NCBI RefSeq assembly: GCF_000336755.1
Contig: NZ_AOLK01000011.1
Coordinates: 15,141 to 48,529 of the forward strand
Direction of reading: 5' to 3'
From: Haloferax elongans ATCC BAA-1513
Lineage (GTDB): Archaea > Halobacteriota > Halobacteria > Halobacteriales > Haloferacaceae
Length of the DNA: 33,389 nucleotides
This document shows, piece after piece, positions 25,257-33,373 of the stretch. Numbering within the stretch: position 1 is the first letter of the stretch; every line of letters starts with the position of its first letter. The translations under genes were made by a program, and so were the position numbers. The notes under the pieces are model-generated. The model searched no databases, was not told the origin of the DNA, and was given only the letters and a program-made list of their open reading frames with translations.

Positions 25257-25375
25257 TATTGTAAGGGTTTAATGAGAGGGATGGATATGTCTTGCGCTTC
25301 CAAGTTGTAATATCGAACTCTCAGGCACTATGGCTGCCGAATATTACGGGCAGAAGTGGCTAATTAAACGATTGT

Positions 25376-25421
25376 AAAAAATATTTCGAGTGTTGTCTGT
25401 CGATTGGCGCGGAAGTGCGCC
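25376..25421 (-). terminator. Hairpin and T6 run downstream of the binding-protein gene
   Basis: Just downstream of the dppA stop is a perfect 5-bp stem (ggcgc 25406-25410 / gcgcc 25417-25421) with a 6-nt loop. Reading in gene direction it is followed about 25 nt later by a run of six T (25376-25381). This may terminate most transcripts, giving more binding protein than permease, as is common in such operons. The rest of the gap (25257-25375) is AT-richer than its surroundings with no gene. Confidence 0.45.
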
Positions 25422-25448
25422 GGTGGCTTCCCGCGACGCTACGGGTGG

Positions 25449-27290
25449 TTACCGGTTGAGCTGAACCTTGTTCAGCTTCTGGCGACTCGGGCCCATGCCA
25501 CCGAACGGTTCGATGTCGACGCTGTCGTACCAGAACGTCTCGTCCTTGCGGTTGTAGATGTTGAGCATCGCAACGTCCTCCCAGTTCGCCTCTTCGATGG
25601 CGACGTAGGCGTCGTTGCGGGTTTGCTGGGCGTCGTCGGTCGGTGCCGGGTTGTTGACGACTTCCTGGTAGGCGTCGGTCGCCTTCTGGTAGGCGTCGCC
25701 GTTGTCAGCCGTCCAGTTGACGTACGAGATGGGGCCCTGCTTCGACGTGTCCGTCTGCGGCGGGTTCAGCAGCTGGAGGAAGTTGTCCGGTGCTGGCCAG
25801 TCAGCAATCCAGCCGAGGGTGTACGCTTCGAGCTGACCGTTGCGGCCGCGTTCGAGGAGCGTCGAGAAGTCGGCCTTCTGAATCTTCATGTTGACGTGAG
25901 CCGACGCGAGCTGGTCGCGCAGAATCTTCGCCATCTCCTCCCACGTGTCGGAGTTGTACTGGGTCCACTGGACTTCGAACTTGTTGTCCGGACCGTAGCC
26001 AGCTTCTTCCATGACCTCCTTTGCCTTCTGGATGTTCGTCTCGGCGACACCGTACGGGTAGTCGGACTCGATCTTGTCGTTCGCCGCCTGTGCGCCACCG
26101 GGGTAGATGGTCGGCGGCGTGAAGACGTACGCCGGGGAGCCGCGACCCTTGAACACTTCTTCGACCATCTGGTCCTGGTTCAGGACGTACGCGAACGCCT
26201 GGCGAACCGGCTTCGGGACCTTGTTCATGTTGAAGCCGACGTAGAAGATCGACAGGGTCGGAACGCCGACGTAGTTGGCGGTCTTGCCGTTGCGGAGCGG
26301 GCCGTACGTACCGATTTCACGGCCGAACTCGTCAGTAGACTCCACCTGGACCTTACCGGGGTCGTACTGCGCGGTGGGCAGACCGAAGTAGTCTGCGTTC
26401 TCGTTCATCGCGTAGTTGTAGCGGGCCGTGTCGTCCTCGATGACCTGCCAGCGGACGTTGTCGACCTTCGCAACTTCACCGTAGTAGTCGTCGTACTTGG
26501 TGACGGCTGCGGCGGTACCTTTCTCCCAGAAGTTGAACTCGAACGGACCGGAGCCAATCGGGTTCTTGCTGGCGAACTCCGTGTACTCCATCTCGCCGTC
26601 GTAGTCGCCGACGTCACCGACGATGCCTTCCGGCACGGCGGCGAACGAGGTGTAGGCGAGCATCTCGAGGGTGCTGTGGAACGGCTCGTCGAGGGTGACG
26701 ACGAGCTCGGTCTCGCTCGGGGCTTCGATGCTGAGCGTACCGGGCTTGTAGCTATCTTCGCTGTCCGTCTCGTGCTTGACACCGATGGAATCGAGGATGA
26801 AGTAAGCGCGGCGGCTGTTCTCGGAGGATGCGAGGCGCTCCCACGCGTAGGCGAAGTCAGACGCTTTGACCTTCGAACCGTCGTGGTACGTTGCGTCCTC
26901 GAGCTGGAACGTGTACGTCGTGAAGTCGTCGGAGACGGTGTAGTCCGCGGCGAGCTCGTTCTCGACCGTCGGCAGTCCGTCCGGATAGGACATCAGGCAG
27001 TCGAAGACCTGCTGAATGACGATACCGGAGGACGTGTCCGTCGCCGAAACAGGGTCCATCGTCGTGATGGTCCCCGAGAGGATACGATTGAAGACGGACC
27101 CGGAGAGTTCCTGTCCGCTGTCTTCAGCCGTGGTCTGCTGTTCGGTGGTATCATCGCCACCAGTTCCATCGTCTGTCGTCGTCTCTTCTCCATCACCGCC
27201 ACCGGTACAACCGGCGAGAGCAGCGGCCGTAGCGGCCCCACCCGTTGCCTTCAGGAAACGGCGACGCGAGAGTTTGTTAGTGTCTGGCAT
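25449..27290 (-). CDS. dppA: Dipeptide/oligopeptide ABC transporter substrate-binding lipoprotein
   Basis: This 613-residue extracellular solute-binding protein (SBP family 5) delivers ligand to the permeases. The N-terminus carries a twin-arginine Tat signal (SRRRFLK, 8-14), a short Ala-rich h-region and the lipobox LAGC with Cys28 as the likely lipidation site. The export mode is typical of haloarchaeal binding proteins. A Thr/Gly/Asp-rich linker follows to about residue 70. The mature domain has family features such as DPVSATDTSSGIVIQQVFDC and, near the C-terminus, YTLGWIADWPAPDNFL. Ligand is probably peptide-like but SBP family 5 also binds other molecules. It is the first gene of the operon and has its own leaderless-type promoter. 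Confidence 0.93.
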   Translation of the reverse strand: MPDTNKLSRRRFLKATGGAATAAALAGCTGGGDGEETTTDDGTGGDDTTEQQTTAEDSGQELSGSVFNRILSGTITTMDPVSATDTSSGIVIQQVFDCLMSYPDGLPTVENELAADYTVSDDFTTYTFQLEDATYHDGSKVKASDFAYAWERLASSENSRRAYFILDSIGVKHETDSEDSYKPGTLSIEAPSETELVVTLDEPFHSTLEMLAYTSFAAVPEGIVGDVGDYDGEMEYTEFASKNPIGSGPFEFNFWEKGTAAAVTKYDDYYGEVAKVDNVRWQVIEDDTARYNYAMNENADYFGLPTAQYDPGKVQVESTDEFGREIGTYGPLRNGKTANYVGVPTLSIFYVGFNMNKVPKPVRQAFAYVLNQDQMVEEVFKGRGSPAYVFTPPTIYPGGAQAANDKIESDYPYGVAETNIQKAKEVMEEAGYGPDNKFEVQWTQYNSDTWEEMAKILRDQLASAHVNMKIQKADFSTLLERGRNGQLEAYTLGWIADWPAPDNFLQLLNPPQTDTSKQGPISYVNWTADNGDAYQKATDAYQEVVNNPAPTDDAQQTRNDAYVAIEEANWEDVAMLNIYNRKDETFWYDSVDIEPFGGMGPSRQKLNKVQLNR

Positions 27291-27316
27291 TCGGACAACT
27301 CTTTCCAGTCCTCGAG

Positions 27317-27324
27317 GATAAACT
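27317..27324 (-). promoter_or_regulatory. TATA-like box of the transporter operon
   Basis: gataaact on the + strand (AGTTTATC on the coding strand) lies 27-34 bp upstream of the dppA ATG, the spacing of a leaderless haloarchaeal promoter. Confidence 0.55.
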
Positions 27325-27431
27325 TACCGTATTCGATTTGTTTGATATGGTGTGGATTGGTTGGGGTGTAGTTACCCACCCAAACGGCGAAAACTGCCGC
27401 GAGAACTGCCGGAACTTACGTCTTGGATTTT

Positions 27432-27441
27432 AAACTAGTTT
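27432..27441. promoter_or_regulatory. Palindrome AAACTAGTTT in the divergent intergenic region
   Basis: A perfect 10-bp palindrome lies between the leftward dppA promoter and the rightward promoter at 27499-27505. It could be a regulator-binding site for either side; no regulator is encoded nearby. The rest of the 237-bp region shows no gene. Confidence 0.25.
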
Positions 27442-27498
27442 TCGAGAGGACAGAATCGACACCCCGTGTTGACGTGGGACACTGCCGTTTCGGGCAAC

Positions 27499-27505
27499 TT
27501 ATATA
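27499..27505 (+). promoter_or_regulatory. TATA box of the 55-aa protein gene
   Basis: ttatata lies 23-29 bp upstream of the ATG at 27528 and implies a leaderless transcript. It is the clearest TATA match in this stretch. Confidence 0.6.
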
Positions 27506-27527
27506 GGGGTGACACTATGTATCATAC

Positions 27528-27695
27528 ATGACGCCGGATGCGACGGCTTCCGTCGACGACTCAGGCGCCGAGGTTATGTCCTCGGTGGATCGTACTCAGA
27601 CGGGCCAGCGTCTTATTATCGCGGACATCTCCCGCGACGACGCATGGCTCGCGGCCGACGTAGCCGACGCACTCGCACTCGACGACTGGCGATAA
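27528..27695 (+). CDS. Small acidic haloarchaeal protein (55 aa)
   Basis: This 55-residue acidic protein begins MTPDATASVDDSGAEVMSSV and ends in a conserved-looking segment, IIADISRDDAWLAADVADAL, followed by ALDDWR. It has no Cys and no membrane helix. From memory this resembles a small haloarchaea-only family of unknown function (a DUF of the 7500 series); the exact family number was not verified. Support for it being real includes a leaderless TATA box, haloarchaeal codon use and its position at the head of a rightward gene run. A separate TATA-like stretch precedes the next gene, so it may be transcribed alone. No function is proposed. Confidence 0.75.
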   Translation: MTPDATASVDDSGAEVMSSVDRTQTGQRLIIADISRDDAWLAADVADALALDDWR

Positions 27696-27758
27696 TCGCT
27701 CTCGCGGTCCACGCGAAGAACATTCACATTTTAGTCTGACTCTCCCGTGACTCGTAGT

Positions 27759-28178
27759 ATGAACGCTCGAGCGGTGACGGTGAGCGAGGAGTACCTCGCG
27801 AGCCTCGAACACGGGGCAGACTGGCGCGAGGAGATAGAGGAGTTCTGCGCCAGAAAGGACATCGACTCCGCGTGGTTCAACGCGATGGGTGCCGTCCAAG
27901 ACGCCGAACTCTGGTTCTACGACCAGAATACCCAGGAGTATCAGTCTGTCACGTTCGACGAACCGCTCGAAGTCGCTTCGTGCGTGGGGAACGTCGCACT
28001 CCTCGACGGTGAACCCTTCGCGCACACTCATGCTGTCCTCTCCCGTCGAAGTGGGCAGTCACTCGCAGGCCACCTCAACGCGGGGACCGTCTTCGCGGGC
28101 GAACTGTATCTCCGTGCGTTCGAAGAACCGCTCGAACGCGAACACGACGACGTAACCGACCTCGACCTCTGGTTGTAA
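27759..28178 (+). CDS. PPC/DUF296-domain protein (putative DNA-binding)
   Basis: This 139-residue protein is a single PPC (plants and prokaryotes conserved, DUF296) domain. Visible signatures are GNVALLDGEPFAHTHAVLS (about 77-95) and GQSLAGHLNAGTVFAGE (99-115). H89, H91 and H105 form the three-histidine metal site seen in prokaryotic members. Plant relatives bind AT-rich DNA through a separate AT-hook, which is absent here, so DNA binding is not assured. The ATG at 27759 follows a TATA-like ttttag about 25-30 bp upstream. The DNA polymerase D gene starts only 3 bp after its stop, so the two are probably co-transcribed. Confidence 0.88.
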   Translation: MNARAVTVSEEYLASLEHGADWREEIEEFCARKDIDSAWFNAMGAVQDAELWFYDQNTQEYQSVTFDEPLEVASCVGNVALLDGEPFAHTHAVLSRRSGQSLAGHLNAGTVFAGELYLRAFEEPLEREHDDVTDLDLWL

Positions 28179-28181
28179 ACC

Positions 28182-31100
28182 GTGCGCGAAGAGGAAGAAC
28201 GGTACTTCGGACGCATCGAAGGCCGACTCGACGAGGCGTTCGAAGTCGCACGCGCCGCAAAACAGCAGGGCCACGACCCGAAACAGGACGTCGAAATCCC
28301 GGTCGCCAAGGACATGGCCGACCGTGTCGAGAACATCCTCGGCATCGATGGTGTCGCCGAGCGCGTCCGCGAACTCGAAGGGGAGATGTCACGCGAGGAG
28401 GCCGCCCTCGAACTCGTGACCGACTTCGTCGACGGCAACGTCGGTGACTACGACTCCCGCGAGGGCAAAGTCGAGGGTGCGGTTCGAACTGCTGTTGCCC
28501 TCCTCACCGAGGGTGTGGTCGCCGCACCAATCGAAGGTATCGACCGTGTCGAGATTCTCGAAAACGACGACGGCACCGAGTTCGTCAACGTCTACTACGC
28601 CGGGCCGATTCGCTCTGCGGGTGGGACTGCACAAGCACTTTCGGTGCTCGTTGCCGACTACGCCCGCTCACTTCTCGGGATAGACGAGTACAAGGGCCGA
28701 GACGACGAAATCGAGCGCTACGTCGAGGAAGTCAACCTCTACGACAAGGAGACTGGCCTCCAGTACTCGCCGAAGGACAAAGAGACCCGTTTTATCGCCA
28801 CGAACATGCCCATCATGCTCGACGGCGAGGCGACCGGCGACGAAGAAGTCTCTGGCTTTCGTGACCTCGAACGCGTCGATACCAACTCCGCACGCGGTGG
28901 CATGTGTCTCGTCATGGCCGAGGGTATCGCGCTCAAGGCCCCGAAGATTCAGCGCTACACCCGACAACTCGACGAAGTGGAGTGGCCATGGCTGCAAGAC
29001 CTCATCGACGGCACCATCGGCAAGGACGACGGGAAGAACGACGAAAGCGAGGCCGAAGCAGATTCCGAGTCCGACGATGGTGACGAAGACGACGCCGACG
29101 CCGCCGAAGACGACGACGCTCACGACGAACCCGAAGGGCCGCCTCGTGTCGACCCCGCCACCAAGTTCCTCCGTGACCTCATCGCTGGTCGCCCGGTCTT
29201 CGGCCACCCCTCGGCACCCGGTGGATTCCGGCTTCGATACGGCCGCGCTCGCAACCACGGATTCGCGACGGCCGGCGTCCACCCGGCGACGATGCACATC
29301 GTAGACGACTTCATCGCCACCGGGACCCAGATTAAGACCGAACGCCCCGGGAAGGCAGGCGGTGTCGTCCCCGTTGATTCTATCGAGGGGCCGACGGTCA
29401 GACTCGCCAATGGCGACGTTCGCCGCATTGACGACCCCGAAGAAGCCGAGGAACTGCAAAACGGGGTCGAGAAAATCATCGACCTCGGCGAGTACCTCGT
29501 CAACTTCGGCGAGTTCGTCGAGAACAATCACCCGCTCGCACCCGCTTCCTACGTCTTCGAGTGGTGGATTCAGGACTTCGAAGCGACCGACGCTAACGTA
29601 CAAGCCCTCCGCGACGACCCGACCGTCTCGCTCGAAGACCCGACTGTCGAGGAGGCACTCGCCTGGGCCGACGAGTACGACGCCCCGCTGCATCCGAAAT
29701 TCACCTATCTCTGGCACGATATCTCAGTCGAGCAGTACGACGCTCTCACCGATGCTGTCGCAGCGGGCGAGATTGTCGCCGCCGAAGCAGACGGTGGACA
29801 GTCGCGCAGCAGCCGAGCAGGTGGTGACCGTGCCGATGGCGGCGATATCGCCGTCGAACCCGAAGACGGAAACGAGGGCACGCTCGTCGTCGAGAACACG
29901 CCAGAAATCCGCGAAACACTCGAAAACCTCCTCGTCGAACACCGACAGACCGACGAGGAGCTTCGTATTCCTATCTGGCGACCACTCGCTCGCTCGCTCG
30001 GCCTTGCTGACGACCGGGAGCGTACGTGGTCCCTTGATGACCTTTCGGCGCGCGCCCGCGAATGGGACGACGGCGACAACGCCGTCGAGGCGGTCAACGA
30101 ACTCGCACCGTTCGAAGTCCGCGAACGAGCCCCGACCCGAATCGGCGGTCGAATGGGTCGCCCCGAGAAATCCGAGCGCCGCGACCTCTCGCCTGCGGTT
30201 CACACGCTCTTCCCAATTGGCGAAGCGGGCGGGAGCCAACGCGACGTCGGCGACGCCGCTCGGAAATTCGGCGACTCGGGCAAGCGCGGCGAAGTCTCCG
30301 TGCGACTCGGGAAGCGAAAGTGCCCCGACTGTGGGCAATTCGGGTTCAAACCGAAGTGCTCCAACTGCGGCGGCCACACGAAGCCTCACTACGAGTGCGA
30401 CGACTGCGGCACGGTCATCCAGCCCGACGAATCGGGTCGTGTCTACTGTGACCGCTGTGAGTGGGACGTCGAGAGCGCCGAGTGGCAGACTATCGACCTG
30501 AACACCGAATATCGGGACGCGCTCGAATCGGTCGGGGAGCGGGAGTCCTCCTTCGAGATTCTCAAAGGCGTCAAAGGACTCACGTCGTCGAACAAGACGC
30601 CCGAACCCATCGAGAAGGGCATCCTCCGGGCAAAACACGACGTTTCCTCGTTCAAAGACGGAACCGTCCGCTACGACATGACCGACCTCCCGGTCACGGC
30701 GGTCCGCCCCGAAGAACTCGACGTGACGGCCGACCACTTCCGCGAACTCGGCTACGAGACAGACATCGACGGCGAACCGCTCCGGTTCGACGACCAACTG
30801 GTCGAACTCAAAGTTCAGGACATCGTCCTCTCGAACGGTGCGGCGAAGCATATGATGCAGACCGCGAACTTCGTCGACGACCTCTTAGAGCAGTTCTACG
30901 GGTTGGAGCCGTTCTACAAGATGGACGAGCGCGACGACCTTATCGGCGAACTCGTCTTCGGGATGGCACCCCACACCTCCGCGGCAGTCGTCGGCAGAGT
31001 TATCGGATTCACGACAGCAGCTGTCGGATATGCCCATCCGTACTTTCACGCCGCGAAACGCCGGAATTGCTTCCACCCCGAAACCAAGGTTTGGTACAGG

Positions 31101-33344
31101 GACGAAGCCGATAGCTGGCACTACGACGACATTCGAACGTTCGTAGAGGACCGGCTCGACGACCCAGAGACAGACGACTTCGGAACGTTGGTACAGGAAC
31201 TCAATGGGGAGGTGTCCGTTCCGTCGATTGGCCCCCACGGAAACGAAGTACTACAACCGGTCGAAGCGGTGTCGAAACACCAATCCCCGGACCACATGAT
31301 TCGTGTCGAGACGCGGAGTGGTCGAGAAATAACGGTGACTCCAGACCACGAGATGCACGTCTTCGAGGATGGTCGCCTCGTCTCTAAACGGGCAAGCGAA
31401 GTCTCGAGTGAAGATTACACGGTCACTCCCGAGCGACTGACGACCGTAGCACCATCGGTCGACACCCCGCGCTTCGACCTCCTCGAAGAATTCTTCGCGA
31501 TGGACGACTTCCCGATCGACCGGCTAACGATTCGCGGGCTGGAGAGAGACCAGTTGTACGACCTGTTCGAGTCGAAGCTCGCCGATGACTGGGAGGGCGC
31601 GTTCTACCCGCTCCAGAGCACTGCCGAACACCTCGGACTCACGAAGAAAGGGTTGAGTAACTATCTCTACCGAGAGAGCCTCCCCGTCTCGCTGCTACGC
31701 GAATTCTTCGATACAGATGAAGAACTCCTCTCATACGTACCAGACAACGTGAAGCTGGGACTTACGCGGGACCGGACATCTATCGACCGATACGTGACGT
31801 TAGACGAGGACCTCGCAACACTTCTCGGATACTACGCCGCAGAGGGGTTCACCCGAGTACAGGAAACACCGAAAGGGACTGTCAACCAGACGACAATCTG
31901 TGGGACTGAACTAGAGGCACGCAGTTTCTTTGTCGAGGTTTTAGAGAACGCGTTCGGTGTCGAGCCATACCGGGAGAACGAGGCAAAGGTGACTGTCTCT
32001 GGGCGGCTTCTTCGGACGTTCTTCGATACGATACTCGATGCCGGAGTCCTCGCTACAGAAAAACGCGTGCCGCGGGTGATGTTTAATGCGCCGGATTACA
32101 TCGTCGAGGCGTACTTGAACGGGTACTTCAGTGGTGACGGTTGCGTTTCCAAAAACGCATTGAAAGTCTCTGCGACGACTGTTAGCCGTGAACTCAAAGA
32201 GGATGTTGTTGCACTCTTGAAGCGACTTGGTATCACTGCCCAGGTGAACATCCACGATCCGGTGCCACTGTGCGGGAAGTTCCCGGACCATTACGAAATT
32301 GGCGACGAATCGAAATCTGCGCAGTCGTACGTCGTCTACGTCACGTCGTCGGACGCAGTGATGTTCAGCCAGCAAATCGGGTTCCACTTGACTCGGAAAG
32401 ACGAGAAACTTCGTCGCCAAGTAGACACTATTACACCCGCTGCTCGGCGCGTGTTCGACGGGGGGGACGGAGACTATCTCGTCGAGTCGGTTGCGAGCGT
32501 CGAGTACGTCGCTGCGGATACCGACCACACGTACTGTCTCACCGTCGCAGAGACACACTCGCTCGTCGCTAACGACCTCTCGCAAAAGCAGTGCGATGGT
32601 GACGAAGACTGTGTGATGCTCCTGATGGACGGCCTTCTCAACTTCTCGAAAGAATTCCTCCCCGACAAACGCGGTGGGCAGATGGACGCCCCGCTCGTGA
32701 TGTCCTCGCGTATCGACCCTTCGGAAATCGACGACGAGGCACACAACATGGACATCGTCCGGCAGTACCCGCGGGAGTTCTACGAGGCGACCCGTCGGAT
32801 GGAAGACCCCGACGATTGGGAAGACGAAGTCACCATCGCCGAGGAGTACCTCGGTACCGACCGCGAGTACACCGGATTCGACCACACCCACGACACCACC
32901 GACATCGCCGCCGGGCCGGACCTCTCCGCGTACAAGACGCTCGGGTCGATGATGGACAAGATGGACGCCCAGTTGTTCCTCGCGCGAAAGCTCCGGGCGG
33001 TCGACGAGACCGACGTAGCCGAGCGCGTCATCGAGTACCACTTCCTGCCGGACCTCATCGGAAACCTCCGTGCGTTCTCCCGGCAGGAGACGCGCTGTCT
33101 CGACTGCGGCGAGAAGTACCGGCGGATGCCCCTGACGGGTGACTGCCGCGAGTGCGGTGGTCGAGTGAACCTCACCGTCCACCAGGGTTCGGTGAACAAG
33201 TACATGGACACCGCGATTCAGGTTGCAGAGGAGTTCGACTGCCGCGACTACACCAAACAGCGCCTCGAAGTGCTCGAAAAGAGCCTCGAATCTATCTTCG
33301 AGAACGACAAGAACAAGCAGTCGGGAATTGCGGACTTCATGTAG
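28182..33344 (+). CDS. polC: DNA polymerase D large subunit DP2, interrupted by an intein
   Basis: This is the catalytic subunit of the replicative family-D polymerase (also called polD2 or DNA polymerase II large subunit). The precursor has 1720 residues; removing the intein (963-1470) leaves 1212, a normal DP2 length. The start is GTG at 28182 (V/M-REEEERYFGRIEGRLDEAF). N-terminal features include YYAGPIRSAGGTAQALSVLVADY. Residues about 282-320 are a very acidic low-complexity loop. Cysteine pairs at 714/717, 726/729, 739/742 and 756/759 form two zinc-binding units, and 1639/1642 with 1655/1658 form a C-terminal one. The active site N962 plus C1471-D1472-G1473-D1474 comes together only after splicing. 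The C-terminus QSGIADFM (1713-1720) fits a PCNA-binding PIP box. The gene sits in a short run with the PPC gene. Confidence 0.96.
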   Translation: MREEEERYFGRIEGRLDEAFEVARAAKQQGHDPKQDVEIPVAKDMADRVENILGIDGVAERVRELEGEMSREEAALELVTDFVDGNVGDYDSREGKVEGAVRTAVALLTEGVVAAPIEGIDRVEILENDDGTEFVNVYYAGPIRSAGGTAQALSVLVADYARSLLGIDEYKGRDDEIERYVEEVNLYDKETGLQYSPKDKETRFIATNMPIMLDGEATGDEEVSGFRDLERVDTNSARGGMCLVMAEGIALKAPKIQRYTRQLDEVEWPWLQDLIDGTIGKDDGKNDESEAEADSESDDGDEDDADAAEDDDAHDEPEGPPRVDPATKFLRDLIAGRPVFGHPSAPGGFRLRYGRARNHGFATAGVHPATMHIVDDFIATGTQIKTERPGKAGGVVPVDSIEGPTVRLANGDVRRIDDPEEAEELQNGVEKIIDLGEYLVNFGEFVENNHPLAPASYVFEWWIQDFEATDANVQALRDDPTVSLEDPTVEEALAWADEYDAPLHPKFTYLWHDISVEQYDALTDAVAAGEIVAAEADGGQSRSSRAGGDRADGGDIAVEPEDGNEGTLVVENTPEIRETLENLLVEHRQTDEELRIPIWRPLARSLGLADDRERTWSLDDLSARAREWDDGDNAVEAVNELAPFEVRERAPTRIGGRMGRPEKSERRDLSPAVHTLFPIGEAGGSQRDVGDAARKFGDSGKRGEVSVRLGKRKCPDCGQFGFKPKCSNCGGHTKPHYECDDCGTVIQPDESGRVYCDRCEWDVESAEWQTIDLNTEYRDALESVGERESSFEILKGVKGLTSSNKTPEPIEKGILRAKHDVSSFKDGTVRYDMTDLPVTAVRPEELDVTADHFRELGYETDIDGEPLRFDDQLVELKVQDIVLSNGAAKHMMQTANFVDDLLEQFYGLEPFYKMDERDDLIGELVFGMAPHTSAAVVGRVIGFTTAAVGYAHPYFHAAKRRNCFHPETKVWYRDEADSWHYDDIRTFVEDRLDDPETDDFGTLVQELNGEVSVPSIGPHGNEVLQPVEAVSKHQSPDHMIRVETRSGREITVTPDHEMHVFEDGRLVSKRASEVSSEDYTVTPERLTTVAPSVDTPRFDLLEEFFAMDDFPIDRLTIRGLERDQLYDLFESKLADDWEGAFYPLQSTAEHLGLTKKGLSNYLYRESLPVSLLREFFDTDEELLSYVPDNVKLGLTRDRTSIDRYVTLDEDLATLLGYYAAEGFTRVQETPKGTVNQTTICGTELEARSFFVEVLENAFGVEPYRENEAKVTVSGRLLRTFFDTILDAGVLATEKRVPRVMFNAPDYIVEAYLNGYFSGDGCVSKNALKVSATTVSRELKEDVVALLKRLGITAQVNIHDPVPLCGKFPDHYEIGDESKSAQSYVVYVTSSDAVMFSQQIGFHLTRKDEKLRRQVDTITPAARRVFDGGDGDYLVESVASVEYVAADTDHTYCLTVAETHSLVANDLSQKQCDGDEDCVMLLMDGLLNFSKEFLPDKRGGQMDAPLVMSSRIDPSEIDDEAHNMDIVRQYPREFYEATRRMEDPDDWEDEVTIAEEYLGTDREYTGFDHTHDTTDIAAGPDLSAYKTLGSMMDKMDAQLFLARKLRAVDETDVAERVIEYHFLPDLIGNLRAFSRQETRCLDCGEKYRRMPLTGDCRECGGRVNLTVHQGSVNKYMDTAIQVAEEFDCRDYTKQRLEVLEKSLESIFENDKNKQSGIADFM
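31068..32591 (+). mobile_element. Intein with LAGLIDADG homing endonuclease in DP2
   Basis: This 508-residue in-frame intein spans precursor residues 963-1470. Block A begins C963 (CFHPETKVWYRD). Block B has T1053-P-D-H1056 (TPDHEMHVFEDG). The endonuclease motifs are LLGYYAAEGF, with E at 1221, and YLNGYFSGDG, with D at 1319; both expected acidic residues are present. Block F is TYCLTVAETHSLVANDL. The last intein residue is Q1470, preceded by K1469, and the C-extein begins with C1471. Normal inteins end in His-Asn. Codon use is somewhat less GC-biased than in the flanking exteins (for example tta, ttg, aat). The insertion splits the active-site N962 from C1471-D-G-D. The nested splicing and endonuclease architecture is clear, but endonuclease activity is inferred. 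Confidence 0.93.
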
Positions 33345-33368
33345 GTGTGGCCGTCGGTCCGGTGCAGC

Positions 33369-33373
33369 TTTTT
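33369..33373 (+). terminator. T5 run after the polymerase gene
   Basis: A short run of five T, about 25 bp after the DP2 stop, could serve as an archaeal T-run terminator. The evidence is only the run itself; the window ends 16 bp later. Confidence 0.35.

Noticed and set aside
25404..27371. Very long open frame (655 codons) on the + strand
   Set aside because: It is antisense to the substrate-binding protein gene, gives a Val/Arg/Asp-rich translation without family likeness, and arises from mirror codons in GC-rich DNA.
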